Notes: generated by a model from the letters alone, not told the origin. A stretch of 64,000 nt of DNA from Corynebacterium kroppenstedtii (GCF_016894245.1 NZ_CP069792.1:1178001-1242000); one strand, 5' to 3'; positions 18,144 to 27,948 are shown, counted from the first letter of the stretch. Translations and numbers: made by a program.

Positions 18144-19427
18144 TTGCTACCGCTCAACCGCGAATTCTCCCACGTCGCCCGCTCTATGACTCGAGACCTC
18201 CTGGGATACATCAGCCACGACGACTTCATCAGCTTCGCCGGTGGAGCCCCAGACCCAACGCTCCTGGACACATCGGGCATCGCAGAATGCGTCCGAACAG
18301 TGTTAGACAACGGCGGGCCCGACATCTTCCAATACTCCGTGACAGAAGGCGAACCCGAACTACGGCAAGCTATGGCTCAGGAAATGCGACGCCGGCACCT
18401 GCCCGCCCGCGCGGACAACATCCTTATCTCCACAGGCAGCCAGGAAATACTGTTTTTGCTCGCCCGCGTCATCATTAATCCAGGGGACACCGTTCTGGTT
18501 GAAGCCCCCACCTATCCCGCGGCGATTCAAGCCTTCACCATGGCTGGAGCGCGGGTCATCCCCGTGCCGTGCGACGATAATGGCATCATCCCCTCGGAAC
18601 TCGAGCGCGCACTACGGGACTACGACCCCGTCATCACCTACCTCATCCCGGTCTTCCAAAACCCCACCGGCCACTCAATGACCGATTGTCGGAAAGATGC
18701 CGTGCGGCGTGTTCTCGCAGGCCACCGCAGTTTATTAGTTGAGGACGACGCATATTCACCTTTAGCCTTCGACGGGAACGTGCGTGAACCTCTCTGTCAC
18801 ACCTACGAGTCCGAATCCGGTGCAGTCTACCTGGCCAGTCTGTCGAAATTCTTGTCACCGGCGTTCCGCATCGGGGCAGCCTTATTACCAGATTGGCTAC
18901 TCCAACCAATGGTGGTTGCCAAACAAGTATCGACACTCCACGGATCCGTGATCGACCAGCGTGCTGCTGCACTGTGGCTCAACAGAGTAGAACCCGACGG
19001 CGTCTCCTCCCGTGACCGCGCCCTAGAAACAATGCGATCAACGTACCGGGCCCGATGCAATGCACTGCGTACAGAATTACTCGACATCGTTCCCGACGGG
19101 ACTCACATCACCGACCCCGAAGGCGGCATGTTTGTATGGATAGATTTCCCGGACGAACTACGTCCACAGGTGAATACGCTGTCGCTCATCGATGAAGCAA
19201 TTGACCACGAAATCGCTTTCGTTCCGGGCACGGAATTTTTCCCGCATGACTCTCAACCAACCTCGGTCTATCGGAACGTCGAAAGAAAGAACAGCACGAC
19301 AATCAACGCAGACACAAAGCTGAAAGGGCAGCTCTCCATACGGTTTTCCTTCGCGGGAAATAGCATTCCCGTGATGAAGACGGGGATGGAACGGTTTGCC
19401 ACAGTTCTGCAGGATGCTCTGCGTTAA
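18144..19427 (+). CDS. PLP-dependent class I/II aminotransferase (2-aminoadipate/MocR-domain type)
   Basis: A 427-residue fold-type I aminotransferase lacking the GntR DNA-binding domain of MocR regulators. Recognisable elements: FAGGAPDPTLL near the N-terminus, STGSQEILFLLAR, the substrate-loop motif VFQNPTGHSM, VEDDAYSPL with the PLP-ring Asp, and the Schiff-base Lys in SLSKFLSPAFRIG. These fit the family of 2-aminoadipate/valine-pyruvate-type transaminases. The TTG start at 18144 is supported by GAGGAAG 5 nt upstream. It follows the two binding lipoproteins by 40 nt and may be cotranscribed. An insert near the C-terminus (about residues 370–395) is not typical. Exact substrate unknown. Confidence 0.85.
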   Translation: MLPLNREFSHVARSMTRDLLGYISHDDFISFAGGAPDPTLLDTSGIAECVRTVLDNGGPDIFQYSVTEGEPELRQAMAQEMRRRHLPARADNILISTGSQEILFLLARVIINPGDTVLVEAPTYPAAIQAFTMAGARVIPVPCDDNGIIPSELERALRDYDPVITYLIPVFQNPTGHSMTDCRKDAVRRVLAGHRSLLVEDDAYSPLAFDGNVREPLCHTYESESGAVYLASLSKFLSPAFRIGAALLPDWLLQPMVVAKQVSTLHGSVIDQRAAALWLNRVEPDGVSSRDRALETMRSTYRARCNALRTELLDIVPDGTHITDPEGGMFVWIDFPDELRPQVNTLSLIDEAIDHEIAFVPGTEFFPHDSQPTSVYRNVERKNSTTINADTKLKGQLSIRFSFAGNSIPVMKTGMERFATVLQDALR

Positions 19428-19831
19428 CGGTAGGGAAGAGGAGAGTAGGGACCGTGGATGATGAGTGGCCGCCGACCTCTGTGTAATGCTCCGGCACTGA
19501 TAACGCGCGCTTACTTGAACTGCTCGCACCCATTCCGGTACTGTCAACTATCTGTGTGTCGAGTTGTCGATGCAGCGTTGAAGCTGTGGTAGAAACTACG
19601 CGTTCCGCGCCCCTCACGCCCTCCATCAAGAACGTACATCACCGTGAAAAACCGCGGTGACGGAGGCGCTCCAAGGGGCACGGCGTGAGTAGTGATGTGA
19701 TGCTGATACAACGCCACATCGGCAATGTGACATGAGTCGCGGGTCTCCACCGGCCGCCGCGGCAGCAGACTGACGGTAGTTAGCCTGTTCAATTTTGTGG
19801 CTGGCAGTTTCAGACAGACTTTCAAGGAGTC
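19428..19831 (+). other. Non-coding leader region before rplM (404 bp)
   Basis: No gene is convincing here. It holds a possible hairpin at about 19636–19658 (CATCACCG pairing with CGGTGACG around an A-rich loop) and must contain the rplM-rpsI promoter. I could not pin a -10/-35 pair or a known ribosomal-protein leader structure. Confidence 0.4.
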
Positions 19832-20278
19832 ATGTTGTCTACTTTCCACCCGAAGAGCGGTGACATTACCCGTAAGTGGTACGTCATCGACGCCACCGAC
19901 GTGGTGCTCGGCCGCCTCGCCGTTGAGGCTGCTGATCTGCTGCGTGGTAAGCGTAAGCCGATTTTTGCACCGAACGTTGACTGTGGCGATCACGTCATCA
20001 TTATCAACGCCGATAAGGTTCGCGTTTCCGCAAATAAGCGCGAGCGTGAATTCCGTTACCGTCACTCCGGATACCCGGGTGGTCTGACCACCATGACCCT
20101 GGGTCGTTCGCTCGAGGTGCACCCGGAGCGCGTCATCGAAGAAGCTATCGCCGGTATGATGCCGCACAACAAGCTTTCCCGCGCATCTATCAAGAAGCTT
20201 CACGTGTACGCAGGTAGCGAGCACCGTCACGCTGCCCAGAAGCCCGAGAACTACGAGATCAAGCAGGTGGCACAGTAG
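19832..20278 (+). CDS. rplM: 50S ribosomal protein L13
   Basis: 148 residues, the usual L13 length. [20 protein letters not shown] begins the protein and is followed by the L13 core [23 protein letters not shown] stands 4 nt before the ATG. The protein binds 23S rRNA early in 50S assembly. Its TAG overlaps the GTG of rpsI by one base, the standard rplM-rpsI operon. Confidence 0.98.
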   Translation: MLSTFHPKSGDITRKWYVIDATDVVLGRLAVEAADLLRGKRKPIFAPNVDCGDHVIIINADKVRVSANKREREFRYRHSGYPGGLTTMTLGRSLEVHPERVIEEAIAGMMPHNKLSRASIKKLHVYAGSEHRHAAQKPENYEIKQVAQ

Positions 20279-20817
20279 TGAGCGAGAACACCGAAAACCA
20301 GATTCAGGACGAGGCTAACGAGGCCGACTTCATCGCCGCCCAGGCAGCGAGCGAAGAGTTCGTTTCCACCATCGGCGATTCCGTCGCCACTGAGGTCGAA
20401 GAAGAAGCTGTTGCTGAGCCCGAGCAGCGCGACTTCCCGATTCAGACCGTGGGCCGTCGCAAGCGCGCCGTTGTTCGCGTCGTGATGACCGCTGGCTCCG
20501 GCGAGTTCACCTGTAACGGCCGCGCCTTGGAAGATTACTTCCCGAACAAGCTGCACCAGCAGCTCATTAAGGCTCCCCTCACCCTCATTGAGCGTGAAGG
20601 CCAGTTCGATATCAAGGCGAACCTCAAGGGTGGCGGCCCTTCGGGTCAGGCCGGTGCTTTCCGCCTCGCGATCGCCAGGGCACTGAACGCCTACAACCCG
20701 GCTGACCGCAGCGCCCTCAAGAAGGCCGGATTCCTCACCCGCGATGCTCGCGAGGTTGAGCGCAAGAAGGCTGGTTTGCACAAAGCTCGTCGCGCTCCGC
20801 AGTACTCGAAGCGTTAA
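20278..20817 (+). CDS. rpsI: 30S ribosomal protein S9
   Basis: 179 residues, longer than the roughly 130-residue core because of an acidic N-terminal extension (about residues 1–45), common in high-GC actinobacteria. The core starts at [13 protein letters not shown] and ends with the conserved tail RRAPQYSKR, whose basic C-terminus reaches the P-site tRNA. Starts at a GTG overlapping the rplM stop (TAGTG). A strong terminator follows. Confidence 0.98.
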   Translation: MSENTENQIQDEANEADFIAAQAASEEFVSTIGDSVATEVEEEAVAEPEQRDFPIQTVGRRKRAVVRVVMTAGSGEFTCNGRALEDYFPNKLHQQLIKAPLTLIEREGQFDIKANLKGGGPSGQAGAFRLAIARALNAYNPADRSALKKAGFLTRDAREVERKKAGLHKARRAPQYSKR

Positions 20818-20858
20818 ATATCGCTTTTACCCGGCTTGCCGGGCTGCGTTATATGCGC

Positions 20859-20904
20859 AAAACCCCCTTGTCCTGCCATATAATTCGGCAGAGCAAGGGG
20901 TTTT
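20859..20904. terminator. Bidirectional terminator between rpsI and the acyltransferase gene
   Basis: A long stem pairs AAAACCCC-TTG-CTGCC with GGCAG-CAAGGGGTTTT around a short AT-rich loop. The A-run on one side and T-run on the other fit termination of both rpsI (+) and the convergent gene ending at 21015 (−). Confidence 0.9.
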
Positions 20905-21014
20905 CCTATATGACGTCTGAACCCGACGGTGTATGTGCCTAACGGAGTGAATAGTCCGCTCGGTTTCTAGGGGACAGCGCCGGCGACAGTGTGAAGCCAG
21001 CGCCTTCACACCTC

Positions 21015-23132
21015 TCAGTCGCCGCTACCGACCGTGCACTGGCTGGCGGGCTTCTTTTCCGCCGGGAATGCCTGGGTCAGCGCGTCGGCAAAACGTCGAC
21101 CTTTTTCCTTGGCGCCCACGGTATTCGGATGGATCCCGTCGTCAATGAACCAGCCATCTTGCACTTCACCGGCCCAATCGTAAAGACGCAGGTTGGGGTA
21201 CTCCTTGTACATCTTCCGCAGCGCCTCGTCGTAATGCTGCATACCCGAGTTAGCGTAGGCGGACTGGGCAGCATTCACGGTTTTCACCGTCGGCCACAGC
21301 ACGTGCTTCTCGTCCTTGACAATGTCCATAATCGTGCGGATACGGTCCTCCGCCGACGTCTGATTGCCAGCGGTGACATTAGCGGCGTCGTTGGTTCCAA
21401 TAGCCATCACCCAGCACGCGTCTTTGTAGTGGTGGCTCTCCATGTTGGTGACGACTTCCGTAGCGTTCGGATCATCTTTATACCGCTCAATAACGGCCCG
21501 TGCTCCCTTGATGTCCAGGTACACATCCTTCGCGCCCACACGCTTGTATTGCGCGCCCACGCGGTCCGCCGGATCCGGCAGGTAGTCGGGTGAATTGAGC
21601 GCGATAGAGGTGGAATCGCCAATATGGATCACCGTTGAGCAGTCAATCCCAGCATTCCTCCCTTGAGCAGTGGCTTTACCATCCTTACCGCTTGCCGACG
21701 ATGCGTCGGGGTTGTCGGCACCGTTTCCCTGCCCGTTACCGTTGTCTCCACCGACTTTGACCGCCCCGTCGGTTCCACTGCCGCCGATTGCAGCCATCGG
21801 ATCGTTGGACGACGAGCCATTCGACCCGTCGGCAAGAGCTTTAGGCAATCCGGCGGCGAGAATCGCGAGAAGGATGACCGAGGCAACCCCGGTGAGGACC
21901 GGCGGCGTCCCGCGTCGGCGAGAGACTGCTGGGCTCGCTGCGGTGCCGGACGCGTTTTCCGACACGTGGCCTGACCACCACTTACGTGCCAGTGCAACAA
22001 CTCCATGCCGGCGGACTGGGTCCTCGATCAATGTCCAGGACAGGGCAGCCAGAATGACAGATATCGCGGACAGCACAGGCCCTGCAATAATCAAGTGATT
22101 CTCGACGAACCCATCGGGCGCGAACGCAATCACAGGCATGTGCCAGAGGTAGATGCCGTAGGAGCGCTCGCCCAACCAGCGCAAAGGCGGAAGGCCAACG
22201 ATGCGGGTCATCCACGAGTGCTCGTCGGCAAGGGGCAGCAGAGCCGCGGCGGTGGCCAGGGCGAGAACTGCGAATCCTCCCTGGTAGAGCCACATGGCGT
22301 TATCGTCGGTACGGACCATCATGAAAATGACGACAGCCAAACCGGCCAGCCCGACGAGGTCAAGAAGATGACGGGCGAGAGCGTTGGAACGCCAGGACCG
22401 TGAAGCTTGTGTGCCGCTGGCGGATCCGGAGACGTTAGAGGGGGCGACGCCGGGCTTCCACACGAAAGCCAGAGACGCGCCGATGAGCAGCCCTAATGCG
22501 CGGGTATCCGTTCCTTCGTAGACGCGAGTGTGATCGACGCCTGGCTCCACCAAGTATGCCATCCACACACCCGATATGGCGGCGAGGATCAAGCACGTAA
22601 TCGCAGCGTAACCGTGCGAATGTTTACGACGCTGCCACAGGAATGTGATTGCGGTGAACACAAAAGGCCACACAAGGTAGAACTGTTCTTCCACCGCTAG
22701 TGACCACATGTGGCTCAGTGGTTGAGGCCCACCAAACATGTCGAAGTACGAGTCACCGGCGGCGATTTCATACCAGTTGTTGTAATAGAACAGTGCGGAC
22801 AGTGCTTCCCAACCTCGCTTCGCTAAATTCCCGTGGTCGAGGAAGGCGGTGAGCATCATTACCGTCATCACAACGGTGATGACCGCGGGGAGTAGCCTGC
22901 GGAAACGTCGAAGCCAGAATTGGCCAAATTTGATGTGACCATCACGGTCCCACTGCCTGACCAGGATCGACGTGATCAGATACCCCGACAAGGTGAAAAA
23001 GACGCCGACACCGAGTAGCCCGCCGTCGGAGTAAGGAACTGACAGGTGGTAGAGCAGAACAGCGATGACAGCGATGGCGCGGAGGCCGTCTAATCCAGGG
23101 AGATAGGTGGATTTTCCTACGGGGCGTGGCAT
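21015..23132 (-). CDS. Acyltransferase-3 membrane protein with C-terminal SGNH domain (OafA/YrhL type)
   Basis: These proteins O-acetylate extracytoplasmic glycans or lipids: the membrane domain carries the acyl group across and the SGNH domain transfers it. The acyltransferase-3 domain starts at YLPGLDGLRAIAVIAVLLYH (catalytic-type His included) and has about ten hydrophobic helices up to about residue 400. After a Gly/Asn/Asp-rich linker, the SGNH domain shows GDS (about residue 503), GTND, and DGIHP with the Asp/His pair (about 660). I chose ATG 23132 (705 residues), which has GGGAAG upstream; the longer frame to 23327 adds an unconserved extension. Acceptor unknown; a cell-envelope glycolipid or glycan is likely. 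Confidence 0.9.
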   Translation of the reverse strand: MPRPVGKSTYLPGLDGLRAIAVIAVLLYHLSVPYSDGGLLGVGVFFTLSGYLITSILVRQWDRDGHIKFGQFWLRRFRRLLPAVITVVMTVMMLTAFLDHGNLAKRGWEALSALFYYNNWYEIAAGDSYFDMFGGPQPLSHMWSLAVEEQFYLVWPFVFTAITFLWQRRKHSHGYAAITCLILAAISGVWMAYLVEPGVDHTRVYEGTDTRALGLLIGASLAFVWKPGVAPSNVSGSASGTQASRSWRSNALARHLLDLVGLAGLAVVIFMMVRTDDNAMWLYQGGFAVLALATAAALLPLADEHSWMTRIVGLPPLRWLGERSYGIYLWHMPVIAFAPDGFVENHLIIAGPVLSAISVILAALSWTLIEDPVRRHGVVALARKWWSGHVSENASGTAASPAVSRRRGTPPVLTGVASVILLAILAAGLPKALADGSNGSSSNDPMAAIGGSGTDGAVKVGGDNGNGQGNGADNPDASSASGKDGKATAQGRNAGIDCSTVIHIGDSTSIALNSPDYLPDPADRVGAQYKRVGAKDVYLDIKGARAVIERYKDDPNATEVVTNMESHHYKDACWVMAIGTNDAANVTAGNQTSAEDRIRTIMDIVKDEKHVLWPTVKTVNAAQSAYANSGMQHYDEALRKMYKEYPNLRLYDWAGEVQDGWFIDDGIHPNTVGAKEKGRRFADALTQAFPAEKKPASQCTVGSGD

Positions 23133-23345
23133 ACAACTTCCCGGTACGTCGAAGTGAACAACAGGAGCAAAGGCGGATCCGCAACAGTACAGCGGCGCCG
23201 ATGACATAGCGTATATCGTGGTGCGTGCTAACGGGGAACTAGCTACGTATCTAGTTACGTATATCGGGTCACCGGCTACATATTGGTAGTAGATCGACAC
23301 CGAATCGATATGGGGCGTGTGGCACACCGCTCATCAATAGTCGAC

Positions 23346-23383
23346 TTATCCACAGCCCACCGTTGCACAATCACTTATCCACA
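23346..23383 (+). promoter_or_regulatory. Pair of perfect DnaA boxes
   Basis: TTATCCACA occurs at 23346–23354 and again at 23375–23383, same orientation, 29 bp apart start to start, each embedded in ACTTATCCACAG. This is the consensus DnaA-binding 9-mer. No origin-type genes (dnaA, dnaN) are near, so regulation or DnaA titration is likelier than an origin. Confidence 0.7.
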
Positions 23384-23441
23384 GTCTGTTTCTGCGCAGT
23401 GCGGTGTTACGAGGCCCGTCCTATTAGACTGTTGGCTCAGT

Positions 23442-23447
23442 TATAAA
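23442..23447 (+). promoter_or_regulatory. Likely glmM -10 element
   Basis: TATAAA preceded at a plausible distance by TTAGAC gives a reasonable sigma-A-type promoter with a transcript start near 23455, about 100 nt before the glmM ATG and some 60–110 nt downstream of the DnaA boxes. Confidence 0.45.
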
Positions 23448-23556
23448 GCATCCCGGGCGTAAGCGCTTCGACTCGGGCTGCCGGATTGTGGTAGCTAGGC
23501 TTGTGAAGTGCACACGCCGAAAAGCCAATGCTGGACAGTGGGAAAGGGTAGACCAG

Positions 23557-24900
23557 ATGGGACGACGTTACTTCGGCACTGATGGTGTTCGTGGTCTTGC
23601 GAATAAGACGTTAACCGCGCCGTTGGCAATGAAGTTGGGGTCTGCTGCGGCAAAGGTGCTGACCGCCAACCGAAAGGGTGGCCGTCGGCCTGTCGCTGTT
23701 GTGGGGCGTGACCCGCGTGTGTCGGGGGAAATGTTGTCCGCCGCGTTGTCCGCAGGGATGGCTAGCCAGGGTGTCGACGTCCTTCGCGTGGGCGTCATTC
23801 CGACCCCCGCTGTGGCGTTCTTGACCGATGATTATGGCGCTGACATGGGCGTTGTTATTTCCGCCAGCCACAACCCTATGCCCGATAATGGAATTAAGTT
23901 CTTCGCGGCTGGTGGCCTCAAACTTGACGACGCGGTCGAGGCGGAAATCGAAGCCACCATGTTGGAATTGTCCGAGACTGGCCCGACGGGTGCGGGAATT
24001 GGTCGTATTGTCGAGGAATCCCCTGACGCCCTGGAGCGCTATCTGTTCCACCTCGCAGGGGCTGTGCCCACGCCATTGGATGGAATTCGGGTTGTGGTGG
24101 ATTGTGCTAACGGTGCTGCCTCGACGGCCGCACCCATGGCGTATCAGGCTGCCGGTGCCGATGTCGTCCCGATTTTTAACAAACCCAACGCGTTCAATAT
24201 CAACGAAAACTGTGGATCGACGCATATCGATGTTTTGCAACGCGCTGTGCTGGAACACCACGCTGACCTCGGCCTAGCGCACGACGGCGACGCAGACCGC
24301 TGCTTGGCCGTCGATTCTGAGGGCAATGTTGTCGACGGTGACCAGATCATGGCGATCCTCGCGATCGCAATGAAAGAGGGCGGGGAACTGAAGAAGTCGA
24401 CCCTCGTCGCAACGGTGATGTCGAACCTCGGCCTGAAGCTTGCGATGAAAGACCAGGGCATTGATGTCCGTACGACGAAGGTCGGCGACCGCTATGTGCT
24501 GGCTGACCTGAATGCTGGTGATTACAGCCTGGGTGGCGAACAGTCCGGGCACATCGTTATCCCAGAGCACGGGACGACGGGAGACGGCACGCTTACCGGC
24601 CTGAGCGTGATGGCCCGGATGGCTCAAACGGGGAAGACGCTATCCGAGTTGGCGTCGGTGATGAGGGTTCTCCCGCAGACGTTGATCAACGTGCCGGTCA
24701 CTGACAAAGCAGCCATTACCAATGATGAGGCTGTTCGGACGGCGATCACCGAGGCCGAAGAGGAACTGGGCGAATCGGGTCGCGTGCTCTTGCGTCCGTC
24801 CGGCACGGAGGAACTTTTCCGCGTGATGGTGGAAGCTGGGGACGGTGCCACGGCGCGGAAAATCGCCGGTCGGTTGGCTGCCGTCGTCGCGAGTGTGTAA
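23557..24900 (+). CDS. glmM: Phosphoglucosamine mutase
   Basis: Converts glucosamine-6-phosphate to glucosamine-1-phosphate for UDP-GlcNAc and peptidoglycan synthesis. 447 residues, the family length. [16 protein letters not shown] is the family start; the phosphorylated active-site Ser is in [12 protein letters not shown] (about residues 101–112), the Mg-binding loop is DGDADR (about 245), and the phosphate-binding RPSGTE is near the C-terminus. ATG 23557 is preceded by GGGAAAGGG. glmS, the preceding step, lies about 3 kb downstream in the window. Confidence 0.97.
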   Translation: MGRRYFGTDGVRGLANKTLTAPLAMKLGSAAAKVLTANRKGGRRPVAVVGRDPRVSGEMLSAALSAGMASQGVDVLRVGVIPTPAVAFLTDDYGADMGVVISASHNPMPDNGIKFFAAGGLKLDDAVEAEIEATMLELSETGPTGAGIGRIVEESPDALERYLFHLAGAVPTPLDGIRVVVDCANGAASTAAPMAYQAAGADVVPIFNKPNAFNINENCGSTHIDVLQRAVLEHHADLGLAHDGDADRCLAVDSEGNVVDGDQIMAILAIAMKEGGELKKSTLVATVMSNLGLKLAMKDQGIDVRTTKVGDRYVLADLNAGDYSLGGEQSGHIVIPEHGTTGDGTLTGLSVMARMAQTGKTLSELASVMRVLPQTLINVPVTDKAAITNDEAVRTAITEAEEELGESGRVLLRPSGTEELFRVMVEAGDGATARKIAGRLAAVVASV

Positions 24901-25049
24901 CTAGTACGCAAGCTGCGAACGTGTGATCTATAGCACTATGTGCGGATGATGCGAGGGGTGGGCGATGTCGTAGCAGTCTGGCATAATTTTGCGGTGGGGA
25001 TCATGGCGTCAGCCATGAGATAATCGCTACGAATTTCAGGGGGGATGTA

Positions 25050-25376
25050 ATGGGGGAGCTTGTTGTCTCTGCACCAGAGGCGTCCGCGCGTTCGTCGTTG
25101 TACGCGAGCGCGGGGCAGGATGTCGAATCAGTGATCGTTGGCTCGCCAGTGCCATTTATGCCCGTGCATACTGGTTTTTCGTGGGTGCAGGAGGGGCTGG
25201 CTATTGCGGGTGAGCTGGACGCACTCCACGAGTTGTCCCGTCGGGCGTGTGAGGTTGCCGCTGCTCAGGGGCTGTCAGCGGATAGTGTTGTGTCCCAGAT
25301 TGTCGGTGCCGATGATGCCAATACTGCTGCGTTCGCGAACTTGGAGCCCTCGGTGGAAGCGGCGGTGGAGCGATGA
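25050..25376 (+). CDS. Small helical protein, Rv3440c position, possibly WXG100/EspC-like
   Basis: 108 residues with GGGGGGA upstream of the ATG. It follows glmM by 149 nt and its TGA overlaps the next ATG (ATGA), so translation is coupled. The length, the predicted helical content and the ending GADDANTAAF resemble the C-terminal end of WXG100/EspC-like ESX proteins, but there is no clear WXG turn and no YxxxD/E signal. In M. tuberculosis, from memory, the genes after glmM (mrsA) are Rv3440c and Rv3439c of similar sizes and order. A link to the nearby ESX-4 system is inference. Confidence 0.7.
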   Translation: MGELVVSAPEASARSSLYASAGQDVESVIVGSPVPFMPVHTGFSWVQEGLAIAGELDALHELSRRACEVAAAQGLSADSVVSQIVGADDANTAAFANLEPSVEAAVER

Positions 25377-26458
25377 GCACCCTGTCCCAGCAAATTGAGA
25401 GTGCGGCAGAGTATTCGGCAGCAAGCCATGCTCTGATGCTGGGTGCCGCTTTTTCAGGGGTGCTGTATCACCCGGTGGTGTCAGGGAATCAATTGAAGAT
25501 TGACGTGATGCGCGCCTCGGGGGTGGAGTGGGACCCGCTGCGTGAAAGCGCCGACACGTTACGACGCATGGTCCCGTATTTTATGGCGGTGCGTAGCAGT
25601 GGCGGCCGGGCATCTGATTCGCTTGTCGACGTAGCCGAGGGATTGATTAGTGAGGCGGTGGACAAGGTCGGCGAGTGGCTCATTTCTCTTGCCGACGGCC
25701 ACTCGGCCACCGCCGAATCCAGTGATGCGTGTGCGGACGCGCTCCAATCCGTGATGGAACATACCGATTCGGCAATGGAGGATGTGGTCGATTTATTCAC
25801 GACGGTGGTGGAGACGGGATTGCCCTTGATCCTGCCTTTGCCCCCACCTGCGAAAAAGATAGCTATGCATGCTCTGACACAAGTGGGAAACGCAGCGGGA
25901 TTGCTCCTCTTGAATCAGGTGAAGGCGCGTGATCGTGCGATTGGTGAGGCGTTGGGGACATTATCGACACACTGTACAGAGCAGGTCAGCCTGTGTGGAG
26001 CGTGCCCGGTAGAGCCACCGATAGCGCTACAGCATTGTGATGCTGTGACGTCGCGAGGCGGCGATGGTGTGGCGAGGAACGAATCGTCACCAATGGTGAG
26101 TGATAGTCCTTCACCGGCGACGCCGTCCTCCCCAAGGAAATCGACGCCACCGTCATCGGGACGAACGTGTACGCAGATGGCTAGTGGTCTCACGATTGAA
26201 AGCACTCAAGGGGCACCTGACTGGACTCACAAAACACCTGAAGAGTGTGCCCTTTCGGGTGGCGGAGAGTCCGCCCCATTAGAAGAAACGAGAGGCCCTT
26301 CTTCTATCCGAATGGACGTATCGGTTCAACAGCCACTGGAAGCTGTCGTGGAGGAAGAAGCGCACGTGGATCGGCCAGAGGAAACAATATCTATCCACGC
26401 AGCAGACGACACAACATCACACTTAGGCATCACCGTAGAGAAAGCAGGGGCATGGTGA
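25373..26458 (+). CDS. Protein of unknown function, Rv3439c position
   Basis: 361 residues. Residues 1 to about 200 are predicted helical, with one hydrophobic Pro-containing stretch (TGLPLILPLPPPAKK) and several Trp-containing helices. The last 150 residues are low-complexity, rich in Ser, Pro, Thr and Glu, and probably disordered. Start overlaps the stop of the previous gene (ATGA), and its own TGA overlaps the start of the next gene (ATGGTGA). An ordered helical part plus disordered tail is what Ala/Pro-rich ESX-associated proteins often look like, but no motif proves it. Position matches Rv3439c downstream of glmM in M. tuberculosis as I recall the map. Confidence 0.7.
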   Translation: MSTLSQQIESAAEYSAASHALMLGAAFSGVLYHPVVSGNQLKIDVMRASGVEWDPLRESADTLRRMVPYFMAVRSSGGRASDSLVDVAEGLISEAVDKVGEWLISLADGHSATAESSDACADALQSVMEHTDSAMEDVVDLFTTVVETGLPLILPLPPPAKKIAMHALTQVGNAAGLLLLNQVKARDRAIGEALGTLSTHCTEQVSLCGACPVEPPIALQHCDAVTSRGGDGVARNESSPMVSDSPSPATPSSPRKSTPPSSGRTCTQMASGLTIESTQGAPDWTHKTPEECALSGGGESAPLEETRGPSSIRMDVSVQQPLEAVVEEEAHVDRPEETISIHAADDTTSHLGITVEKAGAW

Positions 26459-26832
26459 GTAACACTGATAATTACCGTGCGGCGTACCAAGCCATTGTTG
26501 ACGCCCACCGGGCAGAAATGGATAGGAACCTCGCGGAATTTCACCGTCAATACGGTGAACGAGTCAAGAAACTCGAAGAGATTATTCAGCAGGCCCAGAA
26601 GACTGAAGGGGCCAGCAGCACCATCGGCCAAGAAACCACGTTTGCGACCACACGCAAAGGCCGTCATCAGGCGTCTGACGGCCACTCGACCTTCACGTTC
26701 GGGCGTGCCACGACGAACGAGGATAGTGCTGACAATTCTCGCGGCTCGCAGGCAGGGAACCCCCGCGGTTCTCATACGCCACGGTCACAGGGCAGTCCTC
26801 GGGGTGGAGGTATTCGGGCAATACGTAGCTAA
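26452..26832 (+). CDS. Small unknown protein, third gene of the glmM-linked trio
   Basis: 126 residues from ATG 26452 (GCAGGGG upstream); the GTG at 26455 is an alternative. Both overlap the preceding stop, so the gene is translationally coupled. Residues 1–45 form a charged amphipathic, coiled-coil-like helix (AYQAIVDAHRAEMDRNLAEF and onward), followed by a Ser/Gly/Arg-rich disordered tail. No family recognised. The long frame from 26245 runs inside the previous gene and is not used. Confidence 0.6.
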   Translation: MVSNTDNYRAAYQAIVDAHRAEMDRNLAEFHRQYGERVKKLEEIIQQAQKTEGASSTIGQETTFATTRKGRHQASDGHSTFTFGRATTNEDSADNSRGSQAGNPRGSHTPRSQGSPRGGGIRAIRS

Positions 26833-26902
26833 CATCGCCGCTGGCTGACGCAGCATTAGGACGCTTTCCCCCGGCTAGCATCGCCCGGTCCGCGTGTCTC
26901 AG

Positions 26903-27850
26903 CTACAGTGCGTCGCGTAGTCGCTCCATCACATCAGCGTTTTCAGGGAGTTCATTCGCAATGTCATCGCGTTCCAAGAACTCGGTACCCTTGAGGTCCT
27001 CATCGGACAAGACGCCACTGTACTTCTTGTCGCCCTCCGCCGTCGCACGGACGAAAGCGACAAGCAGCCCGCGAAGTGCAGCACGCTGCGAAAAGCCGGG
27101 CGAACCCAGCCCCAGCATCATATTCTTCACAACCTTTTCCGACATCACCGATTGCGAAGCCTTGTTCACGCGTCGGTAATAGGAATCGCCCTTCCAGTTC
27201 GCAGCGATGCGGAGGGACTCGTCGCCAATAAGAATAGAATCTTGACCAGGGGCCAAAATGAGGCCGGGGACCTCGATGTTCTCCGCAGCGTCCGACGCCC
27301 GCGGGGACGTACTGCGCGGGAAAATGGCAGCTACACCGGTTAAACCCTTCGGCCCCGGAGTATCAGATGTAGTAATAGATCCGGACCCCACCGAGACCGA
27401 ATGGGCGGACACCTCGGAATCCGAGGACACCGAGGAACCCCATTCGCCGGCCGCGGCAAGAACAGCCGCACTAGCGCCGAAACCATGCCCAGCCAGCACA
27501 AGTTTCTCCGGGTGAACAGTAATAGAACCTTGTCCCATCTGGACACCCGAGATCACAGACATGCAGGTCATTAGGTCATTGGCAAAGGCACCGGGGTTCG
27601 GCTTGAAACCAGTTTCGGAATCCGGTGCAGCGACGGCGATGCCCCAACTCGCCAAATGGCGAAGAGTGCCGTGGTATGCGGAAATATCGGTCATCCAGTC
27701 GTGACCGAAGACAACACCGGGAACGTTATTGCCGTTCGCGGGAAGATAGACCTTGCCAGGGATCCCGACATAATCGAGGTCTCCCACGAGAACCCGGTGT
27801 GGGCCACGTTTATCAAGATGAGCTACGAGCGATGAAAGTTTGTCAGCCAC
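26903..27850 (-). CDS. Alpha/beta hydrolase, dienelactone hydrolase/chlorophyllase-like (Rv3438 position)
   Basis: An alpha/beta-hydrolase with the nucleophile elbow AGHGFG and the preceding strands PGVVFGHDWMTD and LASWGIAVAAPD. Segments such as HRVLVGDLDYVGIPGKVYLP and AYHGTLRHLASWGI match what I remember of the mycobacterial Rv3438-type family, which occupies the same place between glmM and glmS. The frame stays open to 28396, but beyond about 27900 it is only the antisense of glmS. I chose GTG 27850 (315 residues); GTG 27898 is possible, and neither has a good ribosome-binding site. Substrate unknown. Confidence 0.8.
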   Translation of the reverse strand: MADKLSSLVAHLDKRGPHRVLVGDLDYVGIPGKVYLPANGNNVPGVVFGHDWMTDISAYHGTLRHLASWGIAVAAPDSETGFKPNPGAFANDLMTCMSVISGVQMGQGSITVHPEKLVLAGHGFGASAAVLAAAGEWGSSVSSDSEVSAHSVSVGSGSITTSDTPGPKGLTGVAAIFPRSTSPRASDAAENIEVPGLILAPGQDSILIGDESLRIAANWKGDSYYRRVNKASQSVMSEKVVKNMMLGLGSPGFSQRAALRGLLVAFVRATAEGDKKYSGVLSDEDLKGTEFLERDDIANELPENADVMERLRDAL

Positions 27851-27948
27851 AAGAAAAACAGTAACCGACGAGCGGGGTAAACGTCGAGATGACACCACAT
27901 ATCGACCGGAATGGGGTGGATGAAGCAGCCGGTATCGACAAAAATTAG

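Larger units (their letters stand above)
23133..23556. other. Divergent intergenic region upstream of glmM (424 bp)
   Basis: Separates the minus-strand acyltransferase from glmM. It contains two perfect DnaA-box sequences (listed separately) and a plausible glmM -10 element TATAAA at 23442–23447. No gene is supported. Confidence 0.6.

Noticed and set aside
23346..23383. DnaA boxes as a chromosomal or plasmid origin.
   Set aside because: Only two boxes, no AT-rich unwinding region or replication genes nearby.
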